Source: Candidatus Poseidoniaceae archaeon (GTDB lineage: Archaea; Thermoplasmatota; Poseidoniia; Poseidoniales; Poseidoniaceae). From it: a stretch of DNA of 12,380 bases. The notes under the pieces were generated by a model. That model saw only the letters and a program-made list of their open reading frames with translations. It was not told the DNA's origin and did no database searches. Location of the stretch: positions 1-12,380 of the forward strand of contig DUJC01000062.1 in NCBI GenBank assembly GCA_013330015.1, read 5' to 3'. Positions 1 to 6,490 of this stretch are shown piece after piece (position 1 is the first letter of the stretch; each line of letters opens with the position of its first letter). A program made the position numbers and the translations under genes.

Positions 1-480
1 GAACTCGGTCGAGTTGTCGATCGTGGAATCCGTGAATCCGGATGCATCGACATGGACGAATTGTGCATCGTTCCCGGCGAGAAAGTTTGGGGTGTCATGA
101 TCGACATCCACGTCCTCTCCGATGGAGGCAACATCTTCGACGCAGCGGGCCTCGCTGCCATTGCCGCCCTACGTACTGCTGTTGTTCCTGCCGAACGCTT
201 CGATGTTGGTGAAGACCACACGTTGAAGGTCAACGGAACACCAATCATGGCATCGTTCAAGCGTGCAGGTGGGCGCTTTGTTTACGACCCGAGTGAGGAA
301 GAAGAACTCGGTGGAGACGAGCGCATTCACATTACTCTTGGAGACGAAGGCCACCTCCATTCGTTACAGAAGGGGCTAAAAGGAGTCTTCACTCCGGACG
401 AATTTGCCGAGATTCTAGCGGTCGCCGAACAAAAGTGCAGTGAACTGAGAGAAATGGTAGCAGAAAAGGAGGGGAACTGA
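1..480 (+). CDS. rrp42: Exosome complex subunit Rrp42 (5'-truncated by window edge)
   Basis: This is the C-terminal 159 residues of an RNase PH-fold exosome subunit; the frame is open to base 1, so roughly the first 100 residues of a usual ~260-residue Rrp42 lie outside. Visible family signatures are the segment VVDRGIRES near the start, then LCIVPGEKVWGV, IDIHVLSDGGNIFDAAGLAAIAAL and the late QKG/GVFT block. In archaea Rrp42 pairs with Rrp41 in a hexameric ring that degrades RNA 3' to 5' using phosphate. Family knowledge says Rrp42 itself is not catalytic but helps bind RNA and shapes the Rrp41 active site. It is the first visible gene of a superoperon, with the L37Ae start codon immediately after its stop. 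A GGAGGGG ribosome-binding site for that next gene is embedded in its last codons. The internal ATG at 52 is only a methionine inside the protein, not the start. Confidence 0.93.
   Translation, partial: ELGRVVDRGIRESGCIDMDELCIVPGEKVWGVMIDIHVLSDGGNIFDAAGLAAIAALRTAVVPAERFDVGEDHTLKVNGTPIMASFKRAGGRFVYDPSEEEELGGDERIHITLGDEGHLHSLQKGLKGVFTPDEFAEILAVAEQKCSELREMVAEKEGN
468..474 (+). promoter_or_regulatory. Ribosome binding site for rpl37ae
   Basis: The sequence GGAGGGG lies inside the last codons of rrp42, six bases before the TTG at 481. It is what makes that TTG a credible start, and it implies that the two genes are translated from one message. Confidence 0.7.
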
Positions 481-837
481 TTGGCAAAGCGAACCCAGAA
501 AGCAAAGGCAACAGCACGATTTGGTGCACGATATGGTGTAAGCGTACGACGTAACGCAGGCAGTGCTCTGGCAAAGAAAAACGCCAAGTACACGTGTCCG
601 GTTTGTCACTACCGCAAGGTTACTCGTCAATCCGTTGGCATCTGGTCCTGCGGAAAGTGTGGCCACACCTTCGCAGGCGGTGCATGGGAACCATTCACTC
701 GTGCCAGTGACGCAAACTCCCGTATTCTTCGACGATCCGTTGAAGGTGCAACAACGGCCGATATGGCATTCATCGCTCAGCAAGCTGCTCTCGACTTTGA
801 GCGCAAGGCTGCAGAAGAGACCTCTGAAGAGGAGTGA
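481..837 (+). CDS. rpl37ae: Large ribosomal subunit protein L37Ae (eL43)
   Basis: This small basic zinc-ribbon protein of the archaeal/eukaryotic 50S/60S subunit has 118 residues. Two CxxC pairs are visible: C39-P-V-C42 and C57-G-K-C60. They are separated by the family's typical RQSVGIW stretch and followed by HTFAGGAW. The N-terminus has the expected Lys/Arg-rich segment ending ARFGARYGV. The start is TTG, directly after the rrp42 stop, and is supported by a strong upstream Shine-Dalgarno. The usual family length is about 70-95 residues. Here the sequence after the ribbon runs on for some 50 residues and ends in an acidic tail (AAEETSEEE), a lineage-specific extension. It overlaps the possible GTG start of the following Pcc1-like gene. 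Confidence 0.93.
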   Translation: MAKRTQKAKATARFGARYGVSVRRNAGSALAKKNAKYTCPVCHYRKVTRQSVGIWSCGKCGHTFAGGAWEPFTRASDANSRILRRSVEGATTADMAFIAQQAALDFERKAAEETSEEE

Positions 838-842
838 TTGCA

Positions 843-1109
843 ATGGCGGCAACGCCGTTCTCGCTTGTTTGTACGATTATACGAGCGAACGCTACGGACA
901 TTAAGGCCATGCGAGATTCGCTTATCTCTGAAACGGAAAGCCAAGGACCTGACAAGAACACATTTTCATTCCGTTTGGATGAAGCCAACGCCAAAGATCT
1001 CCGTGCAATGTGGAACACACGAATTCGTGGATTGATTGCTGCTGATGAAATTCTACAGGCGATTGAAACCGCAGGTTCATCAACCAAGGACGATTCGAAG
1101 GGTGCATGA
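843..1109 (+). CDS. pcc1: KEOPS complex subunit Pcc1-like protein
   Basis: An 88-residue protein that resembles Pcc1, the small dimerising subunit of the KEOPS complex, which makes the universal t6A37 modification of ANN-decoding tRNAs. The C-terminal block A-K-D-L-R-A-M-W-N-T-R-I-R-G-L-I followed by ADEILQAIE matches the Pcc1 pattern (S/A)xDxxxLRAxxNxxLRxxxxAxEIL. The N-terminal half carries the expected beta-strand LVCTIIRA. Position also supports the call, since Pcc1 genes commonly sit between rpl37ae/rpoP and prefoldin beta in archaea. I prefer ATG 843, preceded by GGAGTGATT. An in-frame GTG at 834, overlapping the L37Ae stop, would add three residues. The protein is short and divergent, so the call leans on both motif and context. 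Confidence 0.72.
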   Translation: MAATPFSLVCTIIRANATDIKAMRDSLISETESQGPDKNTFSFRLDEANAKDLRAMWNTRIRGLIAADEILQAIETAGSSTKDDSKGA

Positions 1110-1420
1110 GCACTGTTGAGCAATTGCAAGTCGTTGTCTCTGAAGTTCAGAATGCACGTCACCAAGTGGCAACCGTTCGGGCACAATTGCAAGAATTGGA
1201 AACAACCATTACGGCTGTCGAGAAGCACCCTGAAGGAATGGCTCTCCATCGACAACTTGGTGGTGTGCTGGTTGAAGTCGACAACAAAGCCGATTTGATT
1301 GAGGAACTCAAGACGACCCATTCTACACTCTCCGAACATGCTGAGCGACTCTCCGAGCATGAAGCAAAACTTGTCGCAGCCTATGAAGAACTCAAGAAAT
1401 CACTTGAGGGAGAAGCTTGA
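1106..1420 (+). CDS. pfdB: Prefoldin subunit beta
   Basis: A 104-residue coiled-coil protein matching archaeal prefoldin beta. It has a long N-terminal helix (about residues 1-38), a beta-hairpin core with GMALHRQLGGVLVEVD, and a second long helix (about 57-100) rich in Glu, Leu and Lys with heptad spacing. Four beta and two alpha subunits form the jellyfish-shaped co-chaperone that holds unfolded proteins and passes them to the thermosome in the cytoplasm. The tripartite layout and length (family about 110-125) fit beta rather than alpha, which has a double hairpin. The ATG overlaps the stop of the Pcc1-like gene (ATGA), and its own stop overlaps the TTG of the next gene, so expression is probably coupled. 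Confidence 0.88.
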   Translation: MSTVEQLQVVVSEVQNARHQVATVRAQLQELETTITAVEKHPEGMALHRQLGGVLVEVDNKADLIEELKTTHSTLSEHAERLSEHEAKLVAAYEELKKSLEGEA

Positions 1421-2409
1421 ACTCACAACAAGAAGACATTGCTGCAATGAAGCAATGGCTCGATGCTGCCATTGAACGTGGAGCAGTTCCAGTTATCACA
1501 GGTCAAAATGGAGATATGGATACCATTGGATCTGCCATTGCACTCGCTTCGATTCATCCCTCACTCCTCGCTTGTGGTTTGCACTTGGGACGCATCGCAA
1601 AACGCCTTGTCGAAGACATGAAGGCTCCATTTCGCAAGGTGACTGCGAAGGGCACTGCTTTTCCAGCAAATCTTGGTGGTATCGTTGTTGTTGATGCTGC
1701 TGCACCAGAACAAGTTGGTATCGACTTACCTGATGTGCCACGATTGATTCTCGATCATCATTCTACCAACGGTTGGACGTTAAATGAGGGTGACCATATG
1801 ATGCAATGGAATGTTCGTGCAACGACAGAAATGGTTGCAACCTACATGTTTGAACACGCCAGCGATGCGCTAACACCACCCGTTCGCAAAATGTTGCTTG
1901 CAGGAATGATCACCGATACAGGGCGATTCAAACACGCCAATACCACTTCCTTCGAAGTGACAACAAAACTTCTCGAAGGCAGCGACATCGACTACGCTGA
2001 GTTTTGTGAATACATTGAACGAGAAAACACATCTCCGTCTGAACGAGGCAGTTTGCTTCGTGGACTTGGACGTTCAAAGCATCACGATGCAGGCGACTGG
2101 AGTCTCGTCACGACCTATGCAGGTACGCTCGAAGGACGACTTGCTTCCATGCTTCTCGGAACTGGTTGCGATGTATCTCTCGTTTCACGCCATCGAGAAG
2201 GCGAGACCCGATTGACAGCACGAGCGACTCGCAAGGCTACATTACGCGGTGTTCACCTTGGAAGCATCATGCAGGAGATAGCAGAACAACACGGTGGTGA
2301 CGGAGGAGGTCATGATGGAGCTGCGGGATGGACAGGAAACGTTGATCGCATTCGAGCAGAATCTGCATTTATAGCACAACTAACACTCCAACATGAGGTG
2401 AAAAAATGA
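1417..2409 (+). CDS. DHH/DHHA1 family phosphoesterase (RecJ/NrnA-like)
   Basis: A 330-residue two-domain phosphoesterase. The N-terminal DHH domain shows motif I as NGDMDTIGSA (31-40), with D33 and D35 as likely metal ligands. Motif II is VVVDAAAPEQ (D93), motif III is LILDHHST (D113-H114-H115) and motif IV is ITDTGRF (D167). The C-terminal DHHA1 domain ends with a glycine-rich substrate loop, GGDGGGHDGAAG (about 294-305). Relatives cleave short oligonucleotides, cyclic dinucleotides or single-stranded DNA using Mn2+. The substrate here cannot be read from sequence. The histidine usually found just before motif I in NrnA-type enzymes is absent (G29-Q30 instead). The TTG start overlaps the prefoldin stop and is preceded by GAGGG at 1406-1410. 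Genes of this family often accompany the exosome/prefoldin cluster in archaea, suggesting a role in RNA turnover. Confidence 0.88.
   Translation: MNSQQEDIAAMKQWLDAAIERGAVPVITGQNGDMDTIGSAIALASIHPSLLACGLHLGRIAKRLVEDMKAPFRKVTAKGTAFPANLGGIVVVDAAAPEQVGIDLPDVPRLILDHHSTNGWTLNEGDHMMQWNVRATTEMVATYMFEHASDALTPPVRKMLLAGMITDTGRFKHANTTSFEVTTKLLEGSDIDYAEFCEYIERENTSPSERGSLLRGLGRSKHHDAGDWSLVTTYAGTLEGRLASMLLGTGCDVSLVSRHREGETRLTARATRKATLRGVHLGSIMQEIAEQHGGDGGGHDGAAGWTGNVDRIRAESAFIAQLTLQHEVKK
2395..2400 (+). promoter_or_regulatory. Ribosome binding site for the TPR-like gene at 2406
   Basis: GAGGTG lies five bases before ATG 2406 and inside the last codons of the DHH gene. It settles the start and indicates co-transcription with the upstream genes. 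Confidence 0.65.
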
Positions 2410-3455
2410 GACCAAAGGCACCAGGATTGTACATCTCCAAATGGCGAGAGGAAGGACCCGTATCGTTGGAAACTGCTGAAGAATGGCGAGATGAACACGG
2501 TTGGGACGACTGGATGGCGATTATCGAGGCTGCCCTCTATCTCGATGCTGCTGAATTGGTTGAACTGCTTTTGCCAGTCTTAACTCCAGCACAACGAGCA
2601 ACCTTTGACTTGGTTCGCCGACGTATGCTTGGCGACAAGCGGCTTGAGGAGGCCATCGATCAGGCGCTTGAAGTATGCAGAAATCCAGCAACGCGTGACC
2701 TCGCTCTTGAAGGACGTCTACGAATGGAGCGTGGTCTCCAACGATTCGAGAAGGGAGATGCAACTGGAGCAGAAGAAGATCTCACATGGGCTGAAACCAG
2801 ACTCAAATCCGTTTCGAAAGCAAGTCGAGATCATGACTTATCACTCCTGAACAAAGCAGCATACCACATGGCTTCTGGAGAGGATCTCATGGCACTGCAA
2901 GTGTATGGGGATATTTCACGAAAGGAAAATCATGCCCATGAAACCATCGCTATATCTCGAATTGGTGCATCTCGCATTCACGCTCGATATGGGAAGATGT
3001 TCGATGCTGCTCGAAATGCTTGGAACGGACACGCACATGCCATTCTCGCCAATCAGGTGACAATGGCAATCGAAGCAGGCAGCCTATTCATGGACCTGAC
3101 GATTGGTGAACAAGATGAGAAAGCGGTTCGATTTCAACAACAAGTCGATGAATCAAAGCCACGCAATGTCGGGGATGCAACACCTGAATTGAAGGTGCAC
3201 CCAGCCGATGTAAGCGGTGTTTTCGAGTGGTGCTTGAAGCATCTCAACAAGGAGCATTCCGGTCAGGATCGTCCCGATTTGCGAGCCATGATCATGATGG
3301 CGCACCGCCTTGATCGGATGGATGATTTCGATTGGCTAATCGAAGAACCTCAACGTGTGGAAGATTCCATGCTGGTAGCTGTTGTTCTGGGATGCGCACT
3401 CAATGATGAACAACATTTAGCATGGACTGAGCGAATGCAATCACTGATGCCGTGA
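2406..3455 (+). CDS. Unrecognised alpha-solenoid (TPR-like) protein
   Basis: I do not recognise this 349-residue gene. No signal peptide or membrane segment is visible, so it is probably cytoplasmic. Most of it reads as paired amphipathic helices with TPR-like spacing. Examples are residues 97-135 (LALEGRLRMERGL, then GDATGAEEDL) and about 150-210 (LNKAAYHMASGEDLMALQVYG, then IGASRIHARYGKMFDAARNAW). The N-terminus is tryptophan-rich (ISKWREEG, EEWRDEHGWDDW). ATG 2406 overlaps the DHH stop (ATGA) and has a clean GAGGTG Shine-Dalgarno at 2395-2400, so this is the last gene of the superoperon. It may be a scaffold for the RNA-processing proteins encoded upstream, but that is inferred from position only. 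The 3' end overlaps the convergent Nudix gene by 15 bases. Confidence 0.8.
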   Translation: MRPKAPGLYISKWREEGPVSLETAEEWRDEHGWDDWMAIIEAALYLDAAELVELLLPVLTPAQRATFDLVRRRMLGDKRLEEAIDQALEVCRNPATRDLALEGRLRMERGLQRFEKGDATGAEEDLTWAETRLKSVSKASRDHDLSLLNKAAYHMASGEDLMALQVYGDISRKENHAHETIAISRIGASRIHARYGKMFDAARNAWNGHAHAILANQVTMAIEAGSLFMDLTIGEQDEKAVRFQQQVDESKPRNVGDATPELKVHPADVSGVFEWCLKHLNKEHSGQDRPDLRAMIMMAHRLDRMDDFDWLIEEPQRVEDSMLVAVVLGCALNDEQHLAWTERMQSLMP

Positions 3456-3884
3456 TTCTATAGAATCTACCCAGTTGCTCAAATCGATAACTTCCTGAAC
3501 ATCCCAATGAGTAAAATCGGGTAATTCTGCAAACCATTGGACTGTCGATACGTGTTGATCGTTGACATTCCAATGCTGTTGAACAAACGGGGGTTCTTCG
3601 TCGTCAACACATACCAATCCAACCCAACCATTTGGATAATACGATTTATTCCAAGCGAGAAGTATACCTTGACCTCCGACTTCCTCCATCAGTTCCCGAT
3701 GCAATGCTTGCTCTGGATGCTCTCCTTCTTCGACATGTCCTCCAGGGAACTCCCAACCACGTTTAGGATGCTGAACCATGAGAATCGATCCTGATTTCAA
3801 AACCGATGTCGGATTGCTTTTGCGAACAACATAGGCCAAGACGAACACTGGAGACACTGTACCACCTACATCATGGAACGGCAT
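3441..3884 (-). CDS. Nudix hydrolase (MutT-like)
   Basis: A 147-residue single-domain Nudix protein. The Nudix box is complete: GGHVEEGEHPEQALHREL followed by MEEVGG fits G-x5-E-x7-R-E-U-x-E-E-x-G, with the metal-binding RELMEE at the centre. It is preceded by the usual KRGWEFPGG strand-turn. Such enzymes hydrolyse nucleoside diphosphates linked to another moiety, for example oxidised dNTPs or nucleotide sugars. The substrate is not readable here. ATG 3884 overlaps the end of the upstream TPR-like gene by 19 bases and has no good Shine-Dalgarno. An in-frame GTG at 3857, after GGTGGT, would remove the overlap and cost nine residues, so the start is uncertain. It is the last gene of a four-gene - strand operon. 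Its end overlaps the convergent solenoid gene. Confidence 0.87.
   Translation of the reverse strand: MPFHDVGGTVSPVFVLAYVVRKSNPTSVLKSGSILMVQHPKRGWEFPGGHVEEGEHPEQALHRELMEEVGGQGILLAWNKSYYPNGWVGLVCVDDEEPPFVQQHWNVNDQHVSTVQWFAELPDFTHWDVQEVIDLSNWVDSIESRHQ
3454..3467. repeat. 14-bp perfect palindrome at the convergent gene ends
   Basis: GATTCTATAGAATC is a perfect palindrome that begins on the last bases of the TGA stop of the + strand solenoid gene. It also lies inside the last codons of the - strand Nudix gene. As RNA it would fold to a 5-bp stem with a TATA loop. It has no flanking T-run, so I record it as a possible bidirectional end or mRNA-stabilising element only. Confidence 0.35.
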
Positions 3885-4897
3885 TGTTTAAGATATGGTT
3901 CAGCCCAAGATTCGCCCGAAGCAACAAGGCGCCGAGCCATGAAGAAGGCCTCTGATATGTTCGAGGATTCTATCAACTCAACGAGTTTCTTCTCTTCGAG
4001 TTTCGTTTTTTCTCCTGTTTCTTCCATTGACTCAACAATTGGTTCAGTTGTTTCCTGCCGCACACGTTTGTTGAGTTCTTCCATCTGCTCAAGGAATGCT
4101 GTGCGATGCTCGAGTTTTGGCCCACTCCATGGCGTTTTTTCTCCACCATCCATACGTTCTGTTAATCGATTTAGGAATTCGTCACGCACCAGCAGATGCG
4201 GCATCAACGTCTGGACGTGATCGTAGCACGACCAGGCTGAATCAATCTCCTGCCGTCGTTCATGTAGACGACCCAATTGCATCCACAATTCATGGTTCAC
4301 TGGTCGATGGGCGAGCAAATGTCGACTCAATTCGATGAACAAATCCTCAAATCCTTGCAAACGAAGGTGTTCAATTCGGCGACCATAGACAATGTTCGCA
4401 CGCTGATCACGGAAATCCAAATCTCGACAACGATCTGCAAATTCAGCAATTTCCAACAGAACCTCATCACTTTGCTCATCGCCACCACCCCGAGCAACGA
4501 GAGCTTCCCACCAAGCATCAGGAGTAAGTGGGTCTCGAGCAAAGGCGGCTTCGAGAAGTTCCAAACCGAATTCAAGATAATCCAGTTGTTTCAGTTTCTC
4601 AAATTGCTCCGTATCTCTGCCAAGAACGGTGAACACATCTTCCAACACAATTCCAAGTCCGTGGTTGTCTTTGAGCCCAACTTTGATGTCTGCTAAACAT
4701 CGCCAGTTTCTCTCATCAGTGAAATCATGCAGCAAGGCTTGGCGAGCGTTTTGTTCTGCCCATTGCATATTGGATTCTTTACGTTCAGGATCTGCCTTCG
4801 CCAACCGAACAAATTTTTGTGCTTGGGTTCGATAACGGTTCCCAAGATTGCGACGTGGGTGTTGCAAATCATCATGTGCAGATTGACGCATGACCAT
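3866..4897 (-). CDS. Unrecognised TPR-like protein with charged C-terminal linker
   Basis: I do not recognise this 343-residue gene. It reads as helical repeats. An Arg-rich N-terminus is followed by helix pairs around WAEQNARQALLHDFTDERNWRCLA. Further repeats lie at LELLEAAFARDPLTPDAWWEAL and at SRHLLAHRPVNHELWMQLGRL then QEIDSAWSCYDHV. The last two have the W/L/G/Y/A/P spacing of TPR motifs. Around residues 255-310 is a highly charged Glu/Lys stretch, probably a coiled coil or flexible linker. It is followed by a final helix pair (ISEAFFMARRLV). No membrane segment is visible. The ATG follows the UbiD stop by two bases, so it is translated with the UbiD gene. An assembly or partner-binding role is inferred from fold only. 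A second ATG two codons in is an alternative start. Confidence 0.8.
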   Translation of the reverse strand: MVMRQSAHDDLQHPRRNLGNRYRTQAQKFVRLAKADPERKESNMQWAEQNARQALLHDFTDERNWRCLADIKVGLKDNHGLGIVLEDVFTVLGRDTEQFEKLKQLDYLEFGLELLEAAFARDPLTPDAWWEALVARGGGDEQSDEVLLEIAEFADRCRDLDFRDQRANIVYGRRIEHLRLQGFEDLFIELSRHLLAHRPVNHELWMQLGRLHERRQEIDSAWSCYDHVQTLMPHLLVRDEFLNRLTERMDGGEKTPWSGPKLEHRTAFLEQMEELNKRVRQETTEPIVESMEETGEKTKLEEKKLVELIESSNISEAFFMARRLVASGESWAEPYLKQCRSMM

Positions 4898-4899
4898 CC

Positions 4900-6171
4900 C
4901 TACTGGACGCTCATGTACCCTTCTGGGTTATCTGAATGATGGATGGTTGCATCAAATCCAACCTTCGATGTTAGACCATCTTCGTATCGAGAAGGGTCAA
5001 GACTCGATCCCTTCTGATTCGGGAAAATGTATGTATCACGGTCGGGTTGCCAACGGGTCACCATAGCCCATTCAACACGAACGGGATTGCTGATGTCAAT
5101 GTCTTCGTCGACGATCGTGACCATTTTCATGGAACGATGACCTGCTAAGGCAGCTTCGATGGCTCTCTTTCCATCGTCTTCGGACGTCTTTCGTATTTTA
5201 ACGACTGCAGCCAGCCATCCGCAACCACCCTCTGTCATGTGGACATCAATGCAATCAACAACTTGTGCAACGGCTTCTTTGATGGTAGGCGAGCGAGGCA
5301 ATCCCATCAACGTCTTATGTTCAGCTTCGCCAGGAATCAATGCATGGAAGATAGGGTCATCACGATGAATGATTCCATCGACTTCGATCACCGGTTCTTG
5401 TCGCACATCGTCAACGGTTCCTGTGATATCGACATACGGGCCTTCGTCATCGTCATCCAATGTAATTCGCCCCCACATAGCATACTCAGCATCTGCAGGA
5501 ACTTGGATACCATTCGGCAATTCAACCAATTGGAGTTGCTCATTATACAGTTTCTCATGAAGTGCAGCGGCGATGGACAACTCGTCGATTGGTTCATCAA
5601 ACGACATGGCCCCAGCGAGCAGAACAACTGGGTCAGGAGCGTTGACTATAGCGATGTTGACTTCTTCTCCACGCTCTCTTGCTTGATCAACCATGGTACG
5701 CAAATGTCTGGGCACGAGACGAACAACGAGATGGTTCTCATCACGTAAGAACTGCCTGTGAAAACTCATGTTCCTTTGACCATTTACTTCAGCAATAATG
5801 ACGCTCGCCGACATGTAGCGTCCTCGATCTTGGGGCCAGTGATGAGGAATCGCGATGGAGTGCAAATCTACCTTTTCCTGGATGTTGTCGTAAACAGGAG
5901 ATTCTGCAGGCGACACGATTTCAGGCATTCCTGGGTTTTTCATGGCCCATGCGAGTGTGTCGATGTAGACTTCCGGTTGAATTCCAATGGCTTCACAAAG
6001 CCGGTCACGCGTAAGCATGTTGACGGAAATCCTCTGCCCGGGTACTTCTTTCACGTTCTCAAACAACATGTTGGGATGAGAGCGGTTCGAACTGAATTCC
6101 CAAATCCCATGAACGAGACTCACTTCATCGCTGATGCGTTCTGCGTGCGAAAGATGATCTCGAAAGGCCAA
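4900..6171 (-). CDS. UbiD-family decarboxylase, probable anhydromevalonate phosphate decarboxylase
   Basis: A 423-residue UbiD-fold protein expected to use prenylated FMN. Motifs in order are VDLHSIAIPHHWPQDRGRYMSA compressed around 101-122, NMSFHR with the likely catalytic R139, and EGPYVDITG with E243 and D248 completing the Arg-acid-acid set. DDPIFHALIPG, EHKTLMGLPR and the late VEWAMVTRWQPDRD follow. The GPYVDITGT-VRQEPVIEV style is that of the archaeal group containing the decarboxylase of trans-anhydromevalonate 5-phosphate. That enzyme makes isopentenyl phosphate in the modified archaeal mevalonate pathway. Isoprenoid use fits the IDI-GGPPS gene nearby but is not proven; other UbiD substrates remain possible. 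The start is TTG, 12 bases after the upstream stop and preceded by TGAGGA. An ATG at 6176 is out of frame. It is the second gene of the operon. Confidence 0.85.
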   Translation of the reverse strand: MAFRDHLSHAERISDEVSLVHGIWEFSSNRSHPNMLFENVKEVPGQRISVNMLTRDRLCEAIGIQPEVYIDTLAWAMKNPGMPEIVSPAESPVYDNIQEKVDLHSIAIPHHWPQDRGRYMSASVIIAEVNGQRNMSFHRQFLRDENHLVVRLVPRHLRTMVDQARERGEEVNIAIVNAPDPVVLLAGAMSFDEPIDELSIAAALHEKLYNEQLQLVELPNGIQVPADAEYAMWGRITLDDDDEGPYVDITGTVDDVRQEPVIEVDGIIHRDDPIFHALIPGEAEHKTLMGLPRSPTIKEAVAQVVDCIDVHMTEGGCGWLAAVVKIRKTSEDDGKRAIEAALAGHRSMKMVTIVDEDIDISNPVRVEWAMVTRWQPDRDTYIFPNQKGSSLDPSRYEDGLTSKVGFDATIHHSDNPEGYMSVQ

Positions 6172-6183
6172 AACATCACGTCC

Positions 6184-6417
6184 TCAGAATTTCGTCTGAG
6201 TATCTTCGAGGTAGCGTGGACGGTCTTCCTCTTCCGCTGATTCGCCGCCGGAGGACATCATGTTCATGCCCGAGAACAAACCAATGAGACCGACTGCATG
6301 TGCTGTAAGAACATCAACTTCGGATTCGACGAGATTAATCCAATGGTTCACAATCACCAAAAATCCGAGAAGCATGGTCAGCAGTGCAACGATTGGCCGC
6401 ATACCCTTTGGAATCAT
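6184..6417 (-). CDS. Small membrane protein, two predicted helices
   Basis: A 77-residue protein that I do not recognise. It has two hydrophobic stretches, about residues 7-28 (IVALLTMLLGFLVIVNHW) and 36-55 (LTAHAVGLIGLFSGMNMM). They are joined by a short acidic turn (ESEVD). A charged cytoplasm-like tail (EEEDRPRYLEDTQTKF) ends the protein. It is the first gene of the - strand operon, with the UbiD start 12 bases beyond its stop. ATG 6417 is chosen as the longest sensible start; M6 is an alternative. A TATA-like box about 25 bases upstream would make the mRNA nearly leaderless. It could anchor the UbiD or TPR protein at the membrane, but nothing in the sequence demonstrates this. Confidence 0.7.
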   Translation of the reverse strand: MIPKGMRPIVALLTMLLGFLVIVNHWINLVESEVDVLTAHAVGLIGLFSGMNMMSSGGESAEEEDRPRYLEDTQTKF

Positions 6418-6426
6418 GCCTTCACT

Positions 6427-6440
6427 AACAAGACCTTGTT
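6427..6440. repeat. Inverted repeat upstream of the - strand operon
   Basis: AACAAG-AC-CTTGTT has perfect 6-bp arms with a 2-base spacer, ten bases before the start codon at 6417. It overlaps the edge of a weak TATA-like sequence for the - strand. The tight spacer suits a dimeric repressor site better than an RNA hairpin. It may be fortuitous. Confidence 0.35.
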
Positions 6441-6444
6441 TATG
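6435..6444 (-). promoter_or_regulatory. Possible TATA box for the - strand operon
   Basis: On the - strand the sequence reads CATAAACAAG, centred about 23-26 bases before ATG 6417. That is where an archaeal TATA box of a leaderless transcript should lie. It is a weak match and has not been tested against any transcript start. Confidence 0.25.
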
Positions 6445-6490
6445 ATGTTATTCTTCTGCACAGACGGTGGAATCCTGACTCCGATGAAAC

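Noticed and set aside
770..1360. Long open frame of 196 codons on the - strand.
   Set aside because: It lies antisense to L37Ae, the Pcc1-like gene and prefoldin beta, shows no family motif, and is explained by codon bias of the real genes.
2406..4897. The two solenoid proteins (349 and 343 residues) on opposite strands as an inverted duplication.
   Set aside because: They share helical character and length but no aligned motif that I could find, so paralogy is not supported by eye.
5239..5748. Open frame of 169 codons on the + strand.
   Set aside because: It is antisense to the well-supported UbiD gene, has no motif or ribosome-binding site, and its sequence has atypical composition.
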